40,742 bases of DNA from contig URHQ01000008.1 of the NCBI GenBank assembly GCA_900547655.1, positions 1 to 40,742 on the forward strand. The letters run 5' to 3'. The notes beneath the pieces were generated by a model. The model was not told where the DNA came from. It made no database searches and was given only the letters and a program-made list of their open reading frames with translations. Shown here piece after piece: positions 15,934 through 24,671 of this stretch. The position numbers and the translations under genes were made by a program. The DNA comes from an uncultured Collinsella sp. (GTDB lineage: Bacteria > Actinomycetota > Coriobacteriia > Coriobacteriales > Coriobacteriaceae). Position 1 is the stretch's first letter, and every line of letters starts with the position of its first letter.

Positions 15934-16140
15934 GTGAATGCTCGAGATATTGCCGTTGCCGCCGTCGCGTTGATGCTCGGCTGCCTTGGTCCCACGGTCG
16001 CGCTCGTCGCGGGCATGCAGGGGACATGCGGGACTGCTCCTGTCGTGGTCGGCGCGCTGATCGCGGCCGCACTGCTGGGAAGCGCGGGCGTGGTTCTTTG
16101 CCGCGACGATGAGGACGAGGTGCCGGGGTCGCAACGTTAA
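15934..16140 (+). CDS. Small two-helix membrane protein
   Basis: A 68-residue frame with a GTG start at 15934 and GGAAGAAG upstream. Two hydrophobic segments (about residues 6-26 and 36-56) are joined by a short glycine-rich loop with a cysteine. A strongly acidic tail (DDEDE) follows. No family is recognised. The good terminator right after its stop supports a real gene. Confidence 0.5.
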   Translation: MNARDIAVAAVALMLGCLGPTVALVAGMQGTCGTAPVVVGALIAAALLGSAGVVLCRDDEDEVPGSQR

Positions 16141-16181
16141 CTGTTGTGAGATCGGCCGCCGGTCATAGACGAAGATGAAGG

Positions 16182-16220
16182 CCGCCGCAGGGGAAAGGTT
16201 CCCTTGCGGCGGTTTTGCTG
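16182..16220 (+). terminator. Rho-independent terminator after the small membrane protein
   Basis: A 14-bp stem (16182-16195 with 16199-16212, one wobble pair) closes a 3-base loop and runs into TTTTGCTGTT. Confidence 0.8.
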
Positions 16221-16249
16221 TTAAGGCTGTTGAATGCGGCGCGTTGGCG

Positions 16250-17164
16250 CTACCAGCTTTTCTCGATATCGTGGATGCGCCGATAGAGCCACTCGTTTTG
16301 CGGTGCCTGGATATCGTGTTTGGCTGCGAGACGGCAGATGGTGCCCGCGAACTCATCAACCTCGGTTTTGCGCCTTGCGATGCGGTCTTGAGCCATCGAG
16401 GGCATACCGGCGGGGTCGATTCCCTCGATGAGGTGCACCATTTGCGTCAGGTCTGCCTCGGTCAGTTCAACGCCCTCGGCGTTGGCGACCGCAAGCGTTT
16501 CGCGCATGGCGGAAACAAAACAGCGACGCTGCTCGGAGCCCGGCTCCGTGGCGCTTCCGTAGGTCCCGCCGTAGGCCATGCAGGTCTGGTTGATGCCGTC
16601 GTTGAGCATGAGTTTGGCCCACATGCGGTGGGCGATGTCGTCCTCGACGGTATGGGCGATGCCGCAGCGCGTATAGAGCTCGTCGATCGCGGTGATGGTT
16701 GCGGGGTTCGTGCCGGCCGCCGCGCCAAAGCGGATTTCGCCCGCATTGGTAAAGGTGAGCGCGCCGTTGAGAAACACGGCGTCCATGCCCTGGCAGATAC
16801 CAAGAACGGTATGCTCCCAGCCAAAGCGTTCGGCAATCTTTTGCTCGCTCGTAATGCCGTTGCACAGCGAGGCGATGAGCGTGTTGGGTCCCACGACGCG
16901 CTCCATAGTCTTGAGTGCTTGGTCGAGACCGGTGGTCTTGACTGTCAGGATGACCAGATCGGCGGGCGTCGCCTCGCTGGCACGGACGGACGTGAGATCG
17001 CAGGGCTTGCCGTTGACGGTGAGCGCGTCGTTCGCATGACGCTCAAAACGGGCATCATCCATGACGTATTCGACGGCGTCGTTGCCGAGCGCCCGGGCGA
17101 TCATGCTGCCGTAGAGCAGGCCGACGCCGCCCTTGCCGATAAAGGCGACCTTGTTGATCTGCAT
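16250..17164 (-). CDS. 2-dehydropantoate 2-reductase family protein
   Basis: A 304-residue ketopantoate-reductase (PanE/ApbA) family protein, which would reduce 2-dehydropantoate with NADPH in pantothenate synthesis. The nucleotide-binding motif GKGGVG is at residues 10-15. The family's lysine appears in TVKTTGLDQAL, and the C-terminal domain has the WAKLMLNDGINQ motif. No pan genes are adjacent, and many family paralogues act on other 2-oxoacids, so I give no symbol. The ATG at 17164 is preferred because GGGGAG lies 9 bases upstream; the ATG three codons earlier touches that site. Confidence 0.88.
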   Translation of the reverse strand: MQINKVAFIGKGGVGLLYGSMIARALGNDAVEYVMDDARFERHANDALTVNGKPCDLTSVRASEATPADLVILTVKTTGLDQALKTMERVVGPNTLIASLCNGITSEQKIAERFGWEHTVLGICQGMDAVFLNGALTFTNAGEIRFGAAAGTNPATITAIDELYTRCGIAHTVEDDIAHRMWAKLMLNDGINQTCMAYGGTYGSATEPGSEQRRCFVSAMRETLAVANAEGVELTEADLTQMVHLIEGIDPAGMPSMAQDRIARRKTEVDEFAGTICRLAAKHDIQAPQNEWLYRRIHDIEKSW

Positions 17165-17173
17165 GTGAATCAT

Positions 17174-17489
17174 CTCCCCATGTAAAAGGCGCCCGCGTAA
17201 GGGGCGCCTGATGGATTGTATGCTGCCAGGGTGATTGGTGGGTGCGCGGGGCGGCTGTTATAAAAAAGAAACGTTTACCTGGACGCTACGCTGCGGGGCA
17301 GGCCGCAAAGACACGCGCGTGGTCATGCCCGGCTCCTTTCATCGGGCTTTTTGCTGATGTTAAAGCGGTGCCGTGACAGCTCGATTTCTGCTGCGTTACG
17401 ATACGTTCTCGATTGCGATTCCACGATGTTTCGGCTGCGTGACCATTGTGTTTCGCCTTGTCGGGGCGCTGATGGCGAAGGGAGGGGCC
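17174..17489. other. Non-coding stretch with two short hairpins
   Basis: No gene is supported here. GGCGCCC and GGGGCGCC (about 17187-17208) form a hairpin. GCCCG (17337-17341) and CGGGC (17353-17357) followed by TTTTT resemble a weak plus-strand terminator, although no plus-strand gene lies upstream to end there. That could hint at a small transcript. Confidence 0.3.
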
Positions 17490-18680
17490 GTGCAATACCG
17501 CGTTGACCCCAAAAGTGGTAACCGAATATCCGCTCTGGGTCTGGGCTGCATGAGGTTTCCCGGTGCGCCGGGACGTCCGGATGCGAAGACAGCCGATGCC
17601 ATCATTTCTCGTGCGGTGGAGCAGGGGATTAATTATCTGGACACGGCCTATCTCTATCCCGGCAACGAGGCTTGCGTGGGCGCTTCGCTTGAACGCCTGG
17701 GCTTGCGCGACCAGGTTTTGCTCGCAACCAAGCTGCCGCATGCTTCGTGCAAATGCGCGGAGGATTTCGATCGGTTTTTCGACGAGCAGCTGCGCCGCCT
17801 GCAGACCGACCATATCGACTATTACCTTATGCACAACATCACCTCGCCTGCGCAGTGGGAGCGCGTGGTGGCGCTGGGCATCGAGGACTGGATCGCGCAG
17901 CAAAAGGCTGCAGGGCGTATTCGTCAGATTGGTTTTTCGTACCACGGCAGCGCGGCGGACTTCCTTACGATGCTCGATGCGTATGAGTGGGACTTTTGCC
18001 AGATCCAGTACAACTACGCTGGAGAGCGATATCAGGCGGGAACGGCGGGGCTCATGGCCGCCGCCGAGCGAGGTCTCGCGGTGTTTGTGATGGAGCCGCT
18101 GCTGGGCGGGCGTTTAGCGGGCAAGCTGCCGCCACGGGCCCGCGCTGTGCTCGATAGTGCCCGTGACCCGCATTTGCGCACTCCTGCCGCCTGGGGTCTT
18201 TCGTGGGTGTGGAATCATCCTCAGGTGACGATGCTGCTTTCGGGTATGACCGATACCGCGCAGGTGGACGAGAATTCGTCACTGGCAGACCTCGCGTTGC
18301 CGAATTCGATGACTGCCAACCAGCTCGACACGATTGCGCGCGTGTTGATGGAGTTTGAGAAATCGAACCGTGTGCCCTGCACGGGATGCGGCTACTGCAT
18401 GCCATGCCCCAAGGGTATCAACATTCCCGGCTGCTTTGCCGCCTACAACGCGAGCTATGCGCACAGCTGGTTTACGGGGCTGTCGCAATACTTTACGGCG
18501 AGTGCGGTGCGCACGAGCGAGCCCAAGCTCGTGAGCAATTGCGTCAAGTGCGGCAAATGCGCGCGCCACTGCCCACAGCACATCGATATTCCCGAGCGTC
18601 TCGACGATGTGCGCCGACGTTTCCAGCCTGGTCCCGTGACGGCGGTGCTTAAGGCCTTCGGCAAAACGCGCTCCTCATGA
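17490..18680 (+). CDS. Aldo/keto reductase with two C-terminal 4Fe-4S motifs
   Basis: A 396-residue protein. The aldo/keto reductase barrel spans about residues 1-290, with the catalytic D and Y in YLDTAYLY and the histidine in YYLMHNI. A ferredoxin-like tail carries cysteine clusters at about 296-307 (CTGCGYCMPCP) and 350-361 (CVKCGKCARHCP). Such fusions are common in anaerobes and may couple ferredoxin-like electron flow to carbonyl reduction. The GTG at 17490 has GGGAGG 4 bases upstream and gives the family start MQYRVDPKSGN; an ATG at 17472 is less likely. Confidence 0.9.
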   Translation: MQYRVDPKSGNRISALGLGCMRFPGAPGRPDAKTADAIISRAVEQGINYLDTAYLYPGNEACVGASLERLGLRDQVLLATKLPHASCKCAEDFDRFFDEQLRRLQTDHIDYYLMHNITSPAQWERVVALGIEDWIAQQKAAGRIRQIGFSYHGSAADFLTMLDAYEWDFCQIQYNYAGERYQAGTAGLMAAAERGLAVFVMEPLLGGRLAGKLPPRARAVLDSARDPHLRTPAAWGLSWVWNHPQVTMLLSGMTDTAQVDENSSLADLALPNSMTANQLDTIARVLMEFEKSNRVPCTGCGYCMPCPKGINIPGCFAAYNASYAHSWFTGLSQYFTASAVRTSEPKLVSNCVKCGKCARHCPQHIDIPERLDDVRRRFQPGPVTAVLKAFGKTRSS

Positions 18681-18758
18681 CCCTTTTATAACTTGCGGTG
18701 GAATAGTTCCTGTTTGCGGCAGAATAGGGGCCAAACAGGAACTATTTCACCGCAACTG
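18681..18758. repeat. Hairpin repeat, copy A
   Basis: After CCCTTTTATAAC (18681-18692), a 24-bp stem (18693-18716 with 18732-18755, one wobble) closes a 15-base loop and is followed by CTGA. A related copy is at 19863-19940. The outer stem TTGCGGTGGAATA is the same in both, but the inner stem differs. No T-run follows on the plus strand. Confidence 0.85.
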
Positions 18759-18771
18759 AGGGGGGGCTGTC

Positions 18772-19791
18772 GTGGGTCATCGGGATTCATGTGATGATTT
18801 GCGTGAGGTTTGTTGGGGCGTTTTGGGCGCTGGACACATTTCGCATCGATTTGCATCGTCGCTCAAGGAGGTGGACGGGGCACGGCTTGTGGCTGCCGCC
18901 GGCCGCACTCCTTCGCATGTTGAGGAGTTTTGCAGGGCGTTTTCGATTGATGCCGCGCACAGTTATGCCACGGCTGACGATAGCGGCGATGTGGCTTATG
19001 ATGCGCTGATTGCCGACCCCGATGTCGACGCAATCTACTTGGCTCTTCCACATGGCATGCATGCGCATTGGGTCTGTCGGGCACTGCGCGCGGGAAAGGC
19101 CGTGCTGTGCGAAAAGCCGGCCGTTTTGAGTGAGGAAGAGGCTCTCTCGATTGCCTCCACCTCTCGTGAGCGCGGCGTGCTGTTTATGGAGGCGATGAAG
19201 AATCGGTTTTGCCCGATGCGCACTCGCGTGAAGGACTTGCTTGCGTCGGGTGAGCTTGGCCGTATTGTCTCGATTGAAAGCGTGCAAAAGCTCGATTACG
19301 GCGAGCCTCCTTCGGGCTATCTGCTTGATCCGTTGCAGGGCGGCTGTCTATATGACATGGGCTGCTATGCGGTCGGTTGGTTTGAGGATTTGCTCGCGGG
19401 CACTTGCGAGGTTTCGTCCCGTGAAGTTCGCTGGCGTGACGTATCGGGCGGTCGCGTCGATTGGGCCGACGAGATCCATATGAGCGTCGGCGGTATGCCC
19501 ATTCATATGGTGTGCGACGGCAAAGCAACATATGAAAGCCGCTTAACGATTGCCTGTGAGCGGGGCTCGTTGGAAATCGAGCGGCTCCATCGTCCCGAGC
19601 TCGCTCATGTGAAGTATTCCGACGGTCGAACGCTCGAAATAAATGCCCCGTTTGAGATCGATGATTTCTACGGCGAAATCCAGCATGCGACCCAGCTCAT
19701 CCGGGCGGGGAAACTCGAGAGTCCCGTCATGCCCCTTGCCGCCACGCAGCGCTGTGCGCACATCATCGATGCAATCCGTCTAGCCCTCTAG
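18772..19791 (+). CDS. Second Gfo/Idh/MocA-family oxidoreductase
   Basis: A 339-residue NAD(P)-dependent oxidoreductase, distinct from the one at 10404. The nucleotide motif GVLGAGHIS is near residue 16 and the catalytic-site motif CEKP near residue 114. The C-terminal substrate domain is complete. It starts with GTG after a run of seven G residues. It lies between two copies of a hairpin repeat, downstream of the Fe-S aldo/keto reductase. Its substrate is unknown. Confidence 0.88.
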   Translation: MGHRDSCDDLREVCWGVLGAGHISHRFASSLKEVDGARLVAAAGRTPSHVEEFCRAFSIDAAHSYATADDSGDVAYDALIADPDVDAIYLALPHGMHAHWVCRALRAGKAVLCEKPAVLSEEEALSIASTSRERGVLFMEAMKNRFCPMRTRVKDLLASGELGRIVSIESVQKLDYGEPPSGYLLDPLQGGCLYDMGCYAVGWFEDLLAGTCEVSSREVRWRDVSGGRVDWADEIHMSVGGMPIHMVCDGKATYESRLTIACERGSLEIERLHRPELAHVKYSDGRTLEINAPFEIDDFYGEIQHATQLIRAGKLESPVMPLAATQRCAHIIDAIRLAL

Positions 19792-19862
19792 GACTTGGCG
19801 CTGACGCGTAGGGGATCATGACGCCGGCGCCCGTGGTGCCTGGCGGCCCACATCTCTGATGC

Positions 19863-19940
19863 CCCTTTTATAACTTGCGGTGGAATACGGTCTGTTTGCG
19901 CCAAAATATGGCACCAATAGACCGTATTTTTCCGCAACTG
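19863..19940. repeat. Hairpin repeat, copy B
   Basis: CCCTTTTATAAC (19863-19874) is followed by a 28-base left arm (19875-19902), a 7-base loop and a right arm (19910-19937), then CTGA. Most mismatches allow G-U pairing. Where copy A has GTTCC in the left arm this copy has CGGTC, and its right arm changes to match (GACCG instead of GGAAC). Confidence 0.85.
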
Positions 19941-19958
19941 ATGAAGAGGGAGTTGGAG

Positions 19959-20825
19959 ATGCTGACGATCGGGTGTCATCTTTCGACGACGAAGGGCTAT
20001 CGGGCAATGGGGGAGACGGCGTTGTCCATTGGCGCCAATACCTTTGCATTCTTTACGCGCAACCCGCGCGGTGGCAAGGCAAAAGACCTTGACATGGATG
20101 ACGTGGCGGCTCTGCGCGAGCTTATGGCGCAAAACGACTTTGGACCGCTGGTGGCGCATGCCCCGTATACCTATAACCCCTGCTCCGCTAAGGAGCGGGC
20201 GCGCGAGTTTGCCTTGGAGGCATTGGCCGAGGACTTGCAGCGTCTGGAAACACTGCCCGGCAACTACTACAACTTCCATCCCGGTGCGCATGTGGGACAG
20301 GGCTCCGACGTCGGCATTCAGATGATTGTCGACACGCTGTGCCAGGTGATGTTTGAGGGGCAGCAGACGACGGTATTGCTCGAGACCATGGCCGGCAAGG
20401 GCACCGAGGTGGGCCGTAGCTTTGAAGAACTGGCGTGCATTATCGAGGGCGTTGCCGCCAAGTGCCCAGAGCTGTCCGATAAGCTGGGCGTTTGTTTGGA
20501 CACCTGCCATGTGAGCGATGCCGGCTACGACATCATCCATGATCTGGACGACGTACTCGACGAGTTCGACCGCGTGGTGGGTATCGATCGCTTGCATGCC
20601 GTACACATCAACGATTCGAAGAACCCTTGTGGCGCCCATAAAGATCGTCACGAGTGCATCGGCAAAGGATACCTTGGCAGCGAGGAATTTGGTGGCGGTA
20701 TGCAGGTTATGCAGAATATTGTATCGAATGGCCGTTTGCGTTCGCTGCCGTTTATTTTGGAGACTCCGAACGAACTTGCAGGTTATGCAGCTGAAATTAG
20801 ACTATTAAGGTCATTGCAGCAGTAA
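19959..20825 (+). CDS. nfo: Endonuclease IV
   Basis: A 288-residue apurinic/apyrimidinic endonuclease of the Nfo family, which incises DNA 5' of abasic sites in base-excision repair. The zinc ligands appear in order: VAHAPY, NFHPGAH, LLETMAGKG, DTCHVSDAG, HINDSK with HKDRHE, and a final ETPN. The length is normal. The ATG at 19959 follows AGAGGGAG at about 7 bases; earlier in-frame ATGs at 19908 and 19941 would read into the hairpin repeat or lack this spacing. Confidence 0.94.
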   Translation: MLTIGCHLSTTKGYRAMGETALSIGANTFAFFTRNPRGGKAKDLDMDDVAALRELMAQNDFGPLVAHAPYTYNPCSAKERAREFALEALAEDLQRLETLPGNYYNFHPGAHVGQGSDVGIQMIVDTLCQVMFEGQQTTVLLETMAGKGTEVGRSFEELACIIEGVAAKCPELSDKLGVCLDTCHVSDAGYDIIHDLDDVLDEFDRVVGIDRLHAVHINDSKNPCGAHKDRHECIGKGYLGSEEFGGGMQVMQNIVSNGRLRSLPFILETPNELAGYAAEIRLLRSLQQ

Positions 20826-20886
20826 TAACTGTTACAAAGTGGAGTGTTCCATTCACGTTATGGGTTTGTTTCAATCAGTTTTCTCA

Positions 20887-20915
20887 TTGCAGATTCGTAA
20901 TTCCGGGTGCATAAT
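20887..20915 (+). promoter_or_regulatory. Promoter of the amino acid ABC operon
   Basis: TTGCAG (20887-20892) and CATAAT (20910-20915) are 17 bases apart, upstream of the binding-protein gene. Confidence 0.55.
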
Positions 20916-20972
20916 AGCCAACAGTTTTTGCAGACCTCTGAATCAAACGAGGTCACCGGAAGGAGACTGATT

Positions 20973-21833
20973 ATGAAGCTTAAGAAGCTTGGCGCATTTG
21001 CCGCCACAGGCGCCATGGCGCTCGCCCTCGCACTGACGGGCTGCGGCTCGTCCAACGCCACCTCTGGTTCTGATGCCGGTTCCAGCAGCTCTGACGACGC
21101 TAAGGTCGAGAAGGTCGACGGCTCCAAGGAGTACGCGCTCGTCAAGGACGGTACACTGACCGTCGGCACCTCTGCCGAGTACGCTCCGTTTGAGTACAAG
21201 GATGACAACGGCGATTATCAGGGCTTTGACCTTGAGCTCATCAAGGCTATCGGCGACAAGCTGGGCCTGGATGTCGAGTATGTCAACAATGACTTTGACA
21301 CGCTGGTTCCGGGCGTCGCTTCGGGCGCCAAGTATGACGTTTCCATCGCGGCTATCACCGACACGCCCGAGCGTGAGAAGGAAGTCACTTTCTCTGATTC
21401 CTATTACATGGACGATCAGGCTATCGTGACCAAGGTCGATAACACCGACATCACGGCCGACAACTACAGCGAGAAGCTCAACAACGCTGACGCTACCATC
21501 ATCGTCCAGTCTGGCTCGACCGCCGAGGCCTTTGCCCAGGAGAACTTCCCCAAGGCCAAGATCGTCCCCTACAAGGACGCTACCGAGTGCTTCAGCGCCC
21601 TGCAGTCCGATAAGGGCGACGCCGTAGTCACCAACCGCTCCGTTGCCAGCCAGCTGACCGCCGAGCAGTTCAACACCTGCCAGACCATCAAGCAGATCAG
21701 CACCGGCGAGGAGTACGCCATCGCCATCAACCAGGGCAACACCAAGCTCAAGGACGACATCAACCAGGCCATCAAGGACCTGACTGATGACGGTACCGTT
21801 GACGCCCTCATGGCTAAGTACAACATCAAGTAA
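20973..21833 (+). CDS. Polar amino acid ABC transporter binding lipoprotein
   Basis: A 286-residue solute-binding protein (family 3). A lipoprotein signal ends at LTGC, with C24 as the lipidated residue, followed by a serine-rich linker. The binding domain starts near residue 65 (TVGTSAEYAPFEY, then GFDLELIKAIG). Ligands of this family are glutamine, arginine, histidine or cystine, and the sequence alone does not settle which. GAAGGAG lies 9 bases before the ATG. A hairpin after the gene probably lowers expression of the downstream permease and ATPase. Confidence 0.93.
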   Translation: MKLKKLGAFAATGAMALALALTGCGSSNATSGSDAGSSSSDDAKVEKVDGSKEYALVKDGTLTVGTSAEYAPFEYKDDNGDYQGFDLELIKAIGDKLGLDVEYVNNDFDTLVPGVASGAKYDVSIAAITDTPEREKEVTFSDSYYMDDQAIVTKVDNTDITADNYSEKLNNADATIIVQSGSTAEAFAQENFPKAKIVPYKDATECFSALQSDKGDAVVTNRSVASQLTAEQFNTCQTIKQISTGEEYAIAINQGNTKLKDDINQAIKDLTDDGTVDALMAKYNIK

Positions 21834-21855
21834 AATAGCTACTTGATTGCGCGCG

Positions 21856-21888
21856 GGCCCTTTCCGTTTTGGCGGAGAGGGCCTTTGC
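21856..21888 (+). terminator. Hairpin between binding protein and permease genes
   Basis: An 11-bp stem (21856-21866 with 21873-21883, one wobble) with a 6-base loop is followed by TTTGCG. Such partial terminators often set high binding-protein expression relative to the membrane parts. Confidence 0.7.
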
Positions 21889-21949
21889 GCTTCTTGAATG
21901 GGCGTCATCCCGCCCCGTTATGTCGGCAACTTAAACGTTAGGAGCCACC

Positions 21950-23311
21950 TTGTCTCGATTGAACCAAGGAGCTACGGGCCAGAGCTATCCACTGCCCTCG
22001 ATGCTCCAAAAGCTGGCCTGCGCCCTGGCTGTGGCGCTCGCCTTGGTATGCGCGGGGGCCTGCGTGCCCTCGACTGCCCAGGCGCTTGAGACCGCAAAGA
22101 TCACCGCCCGACCCAACACCGGTTCGGGTAGCGACGTGGTCGGTGGCACCGAGACGCGCATCACTTGGGAAGTTCAGGCCGATGCCGACGAGGAGCTGAG
22201 CGGTCTTTCTTTGACGTTTGTCGACGGCACGACGTTTGGTACCGATGACACGCGATTGACGATGCTCTCGGGCGAGGACCTCATGGATCGTACGCCCATG
22301 AAGCCCACGTGCAAGGCTGACGGCCAGACGCTCAAGATTGACTTTGGCGAGACGGCGCCTGCCGGCGGTTTTTTCCGTGTCGAGGTTTACGGTGTGACGT
22401 TTCCCGTCGAGGGCGGCGATGAGGCCTTTAGCGGCACCTATACGCTCGCCGACGGTTCGACCAAGAAGATTTCCAAGATTCCTCCCGTCGAGATTAAGGG
22501 CGTGACGGCATTCGATAACTTCCTGGCCGACCTTAAGGAACAGCCGTGGGTCGAGGCCTGGAACTCCAATATGTTTCTGCGCCTGTTCTTAAACCCGGTC
22601 ATTTTGGTCCAAAGCCTGCCGATCGTCTTTAAGGGCTTCCTCATGTCGCTCTCGATCGTGCTCGTGGCGTTTCCGCTGGCAATCCCCTTTGGCTTTGCCT
22701 TGTCGCTCATGCGCATCTCCAAGTCGCGCATCCTGCGCTGTCTTGCCGGCATCTATGTGAATATCATTCGCGGTACGCCGGCGTTCCTGCAGATCTATAT
22801 CGCGTTCTTCGGTCTGCCGTTGGCCGGCGTCAAGGTGGACGACTATGTCTTGGGCGTCATCGTCATGGCCATGAACTCGTCTGCGTACCTGTGCGAGATC
22901 TTCCGTGCCGGTATTCAATCGATCCCCAAGGGCCAAAACGAGGCTGCTCGCTCTCTGGGCATGAATGCCTTCCAGACGCTGCTCTACGTTATGATTCCGC
23001 AGACGTTCCGCAATGTTTTGCCTACGCTGACCAGCGAGTTTATCTTGCTTTACAAGGATACGTCGCTGCTTGCCGCCGTGGGTGTGGTCGAGATCGTCAT
23101 GAACGCCCGCACCATCGTGGCCACGACGGGCTCCATCACGCCGTATGTGGTTGCCGCTCTGTTCTATCTGGTCATTACCCTGCCGCTTGCGCGCTTGGTG
23201 AGCGGTCTCGAGGCGAGACTTCTGGGGACGGCCGAAACCAAAAAGAAGCGTCCCACCAAGAGCGCCGGACAGGTTGTCGCGACGCCCGCCGATCATATCG
23301 CCGGTCTGTAA
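21950..23311 (+). CDS. Amino acid ABC permease with an exported N-terminal domain
   Basis: A 453-residue fusion. Residues about 1-45 include a signal-like hydrophobic stretch (LACALAVALALVCAGAC). About 46-185 form an extracytoplasmic, beta-rich domain of unknown family. The permease follows, with several membrane segments and the EAA loop (AGIQSIPKGQNEAARSLG) that contacts the ATPase. Ordinary HisM/GlnP-type permeases are about 220 residues and lack such a domain. The TTG start follows AGGAG at 5 bases. The C-terminus has a lysine-rich cytoplasmic tail. Confidence 0.9.
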   Translation: MSRLNQGATGQSYPLPSMLQKLACALAVALALVCAGACVPSTAQALETAKITARPNTGSGSDVVGGTETRITWEVQADADEELSGLSLTFVDGTTFGTDDTRLTMLSGEDLMDRTPMKPTCKADGQTLKIDFGETAPAGGFFRVEVYGVTFPVEGGDEAFSGTYTLADGSTKKISKIPPVEIKGVTAFDNFLADLKEQPWVEAWNSNMFLRLFLNPVILVQSLPIVFKGFLMSLSIVLVAFPLAIPFGFALSLMRISKSRILRCLAGIYVNIIRGTPAFLQIYIAFFGLPLAGVKVDDYVLGVIVMAMNSSAYLCEIFRAGIQSIPKGQNEAARSLGMNAFQTLLYVMIPQTFRNVLPTLTSEFILLYKDTSLLAAVGVVEIVMNARTIVATTGSITPYVVAALFYLVITLPLARLVSGLEARLLGTAETKKKRPTKSAGQVVATPADHIAGL

Positions 23312-23323
23312 GGAGGTCCTGTC

Positions 23324-24073
23324 ATGAGTGAAACGAATTCCAACGAGGTCGTTGTCAGCATCAAGAACCTCCAAAAGGCTTTTGGCGATAACGTGGTTCT
23401 GCGTGATATCGATCTGGACGTGCACAAGGGTGAGGTCGTTGTGGTCCTGGGCCCCTCGGGCTCGGGCAAGTCGACGATGCTTCGCTGCATCAATCGCCTG
23501 GAGCATCCCACGAGCGGCTCGATTGTCGTTGAGGGCGTGGATGTGTGTGCCAAGGGCGTCGACCTCAATAAGGTACGTACGCACTTGGGCATGGTGTTTC
23601 AGCAGTTCAACCTGTTCCCGCACCTGTCGGTCAAAAAGAACGTCATGCTTGCGCAGCAAAAGGTGCTCAAGCGCAGTAAGGAAGAGGCCGAGAAGATCGC
23701 CATCGAGGAGCTGACCAAGGTCGGCCTGGCCGAGCGCATTGATTTTATGCCGAGTCAGCTTTCGGGCGGCCAGCAGCAGCGCGTCGCCATCGCCCGCGCC
23801 CTGTCGATGAACCCGCACGTGATGCTCTTTGACGAGGCCACGTCGGCGCTCGACCCCGAGCTCGTCCGCGATGTATTGGGCGTCATGCGCGACCTAGCAC
23901 GTGACGGTATGACCATGATCGTGGTAACGCACGAGATGGGCTTTGCCCGCGATGTCGCCGACCGCGTCGTCTTTATGGACGGCGGCGTCATTGTGGAAGA
24001 GGGTACGCCGAGCGAGGTCTTCGACCACCCCAAGAGCGAACGCACCAAGGCGTTCTTGGGCAATATCTCGTAG
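23324..24073 (+). CDS. Polar amino acid ABC transporter ATPase
   Basis: A 249-residue ATP-binding subunit of the GlnQ/ArtP type. Walker A is GPSGSGKS at residues 43-50, the signature is LSGGQQQR, and Walker B is VMLFDEATSALD. It also has the Q-loop (VFQQFNLFPHL) and switch histidine (VVTHEMGFA). AAGGAGG precedes the ATG, 12 bases after the permease stop. It completes the transporter with the binding protein and fusion permease. Confidence 0.96.
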   Translation: MSETNSNEVVVSIKNLQKAFGDNVVLRDIDLDVHKGEVVVVLGPSGSGKSTMLRCINRLEHPTSGSIVVEGVDVCAKGVDLNKVRTHLGMVFQQFNLFPHLSVKKNVMLAQQKVLKRSKEEAEKIAIEELTKVGLAERIDFMPSQLSGGQQQRVAIARALSMNPHVMLFDEATSALDPELVRDVLGVMRDLARDGMTMIVVTHEMGFARDVADRVVFMDGGVIVEEGTPSEVFDHPKSERTKAFLGNIS

Positions 24074-24103
24074 CGGCGCGTCGAAGTTGTCGATATAACA
24101 AAT

Positions 24104-24135
24104 GGGGACCGGATAGTATCCGGTCCCCGTTTTTG
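24104..24135 (+). terminator. Rho-independent terminator after the ABC operon
   Basis: A perfect 11-bp stem (24104-24114 with 24118-24128), 3-base loop, then GTTTTTG. The reverse strand has a weaker T-run, so it may also serve the flavodoxin transcript. Confidence 0.9.
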
Positions 24136-24205
24136 TTTGGGTATGAGCGACTGTTGTTGTGCGGTACTCGGCTGTCAGTTGCCTTGCGACTTTCTGACGG
24201 CTTCG

Positions 24206-24625
24206 TTAGGCCAGCTCCGCTCCCAGGGCCTTGCAGGCCGCCTCGCCCTCATCGTCGGGCGCATCGTAGCAAATGACGGAATCGACGACGTTGACGCCCG
24301 CCTCGTCGGCATCGGCCTTCCAGTTGTCCATCCACTCGCCCTCTGCCCACGAATAGGAGCCAAAGAGGACGACCTTCTTGTCGCCGAGGGTCTCCTTGAC
24401 CTCGTCCCACATAGGCTGGAACTCGTCATACTCAAGCTCCTCGGAACCCATGGCGGGGCAGCCGAAGGCAATGGCGTCATAGCCGGCGGCCTTGTCTGCG
24501 GAGAAATCGGCGCAGGAGATGACCTCTGCCTCGACGCCAGCATCGGTTGCACCTTCGGCAACGAGGTTTGCCATGGCCTCGGTGTTACCTGTACCGCTCC
24601 AGTAGACGACGGCGATCTTGCTCAT
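24206..24625 (-). CDS. Flavodoxin
   Basis: A 139-residue FMN-binding electron carrier that can replace ferredoxin under iron limitation. The phosphate-binding loop is SGTGNT (residues 10-15), and aromatic/glycine loops follow (FGCPAMGSEELEYDEF, then FGSYSWAEGEW). AAAGGAAA precedes the ATG. It lies 46 bases after the DUF3793 gene on the same strand and is probably cotranscribed from the promoter near 25416-25443. Confidence 0.95.
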   Translation of the reverse strand: MSKIAVVYWSGTGNTEAMANLVAEGATDAGVEAEVISCADFSADKAAGYDAIAFGCPAMGSEELEYDEFQPMWDEVKETLGDKKVVLFGSYSWAEGEWMDNWKADADEAGVNVVDSVICYDAPDDEGEAACKALGAELA

Positions 24626-24671
24626 ATGTTTTCCTTTCGGTTGTGCGGCGTGCGGCCGCGGTTTGTATGTT

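Noticed and set aside
16175..17185. Plus-strand open frame opposite the PanE-like gene (336 residues)
   Set aside because: The minus strand encodes a clear reductase with a GKGGVG motif; the plus-strand product has no family likeness and begins inside a terminator.
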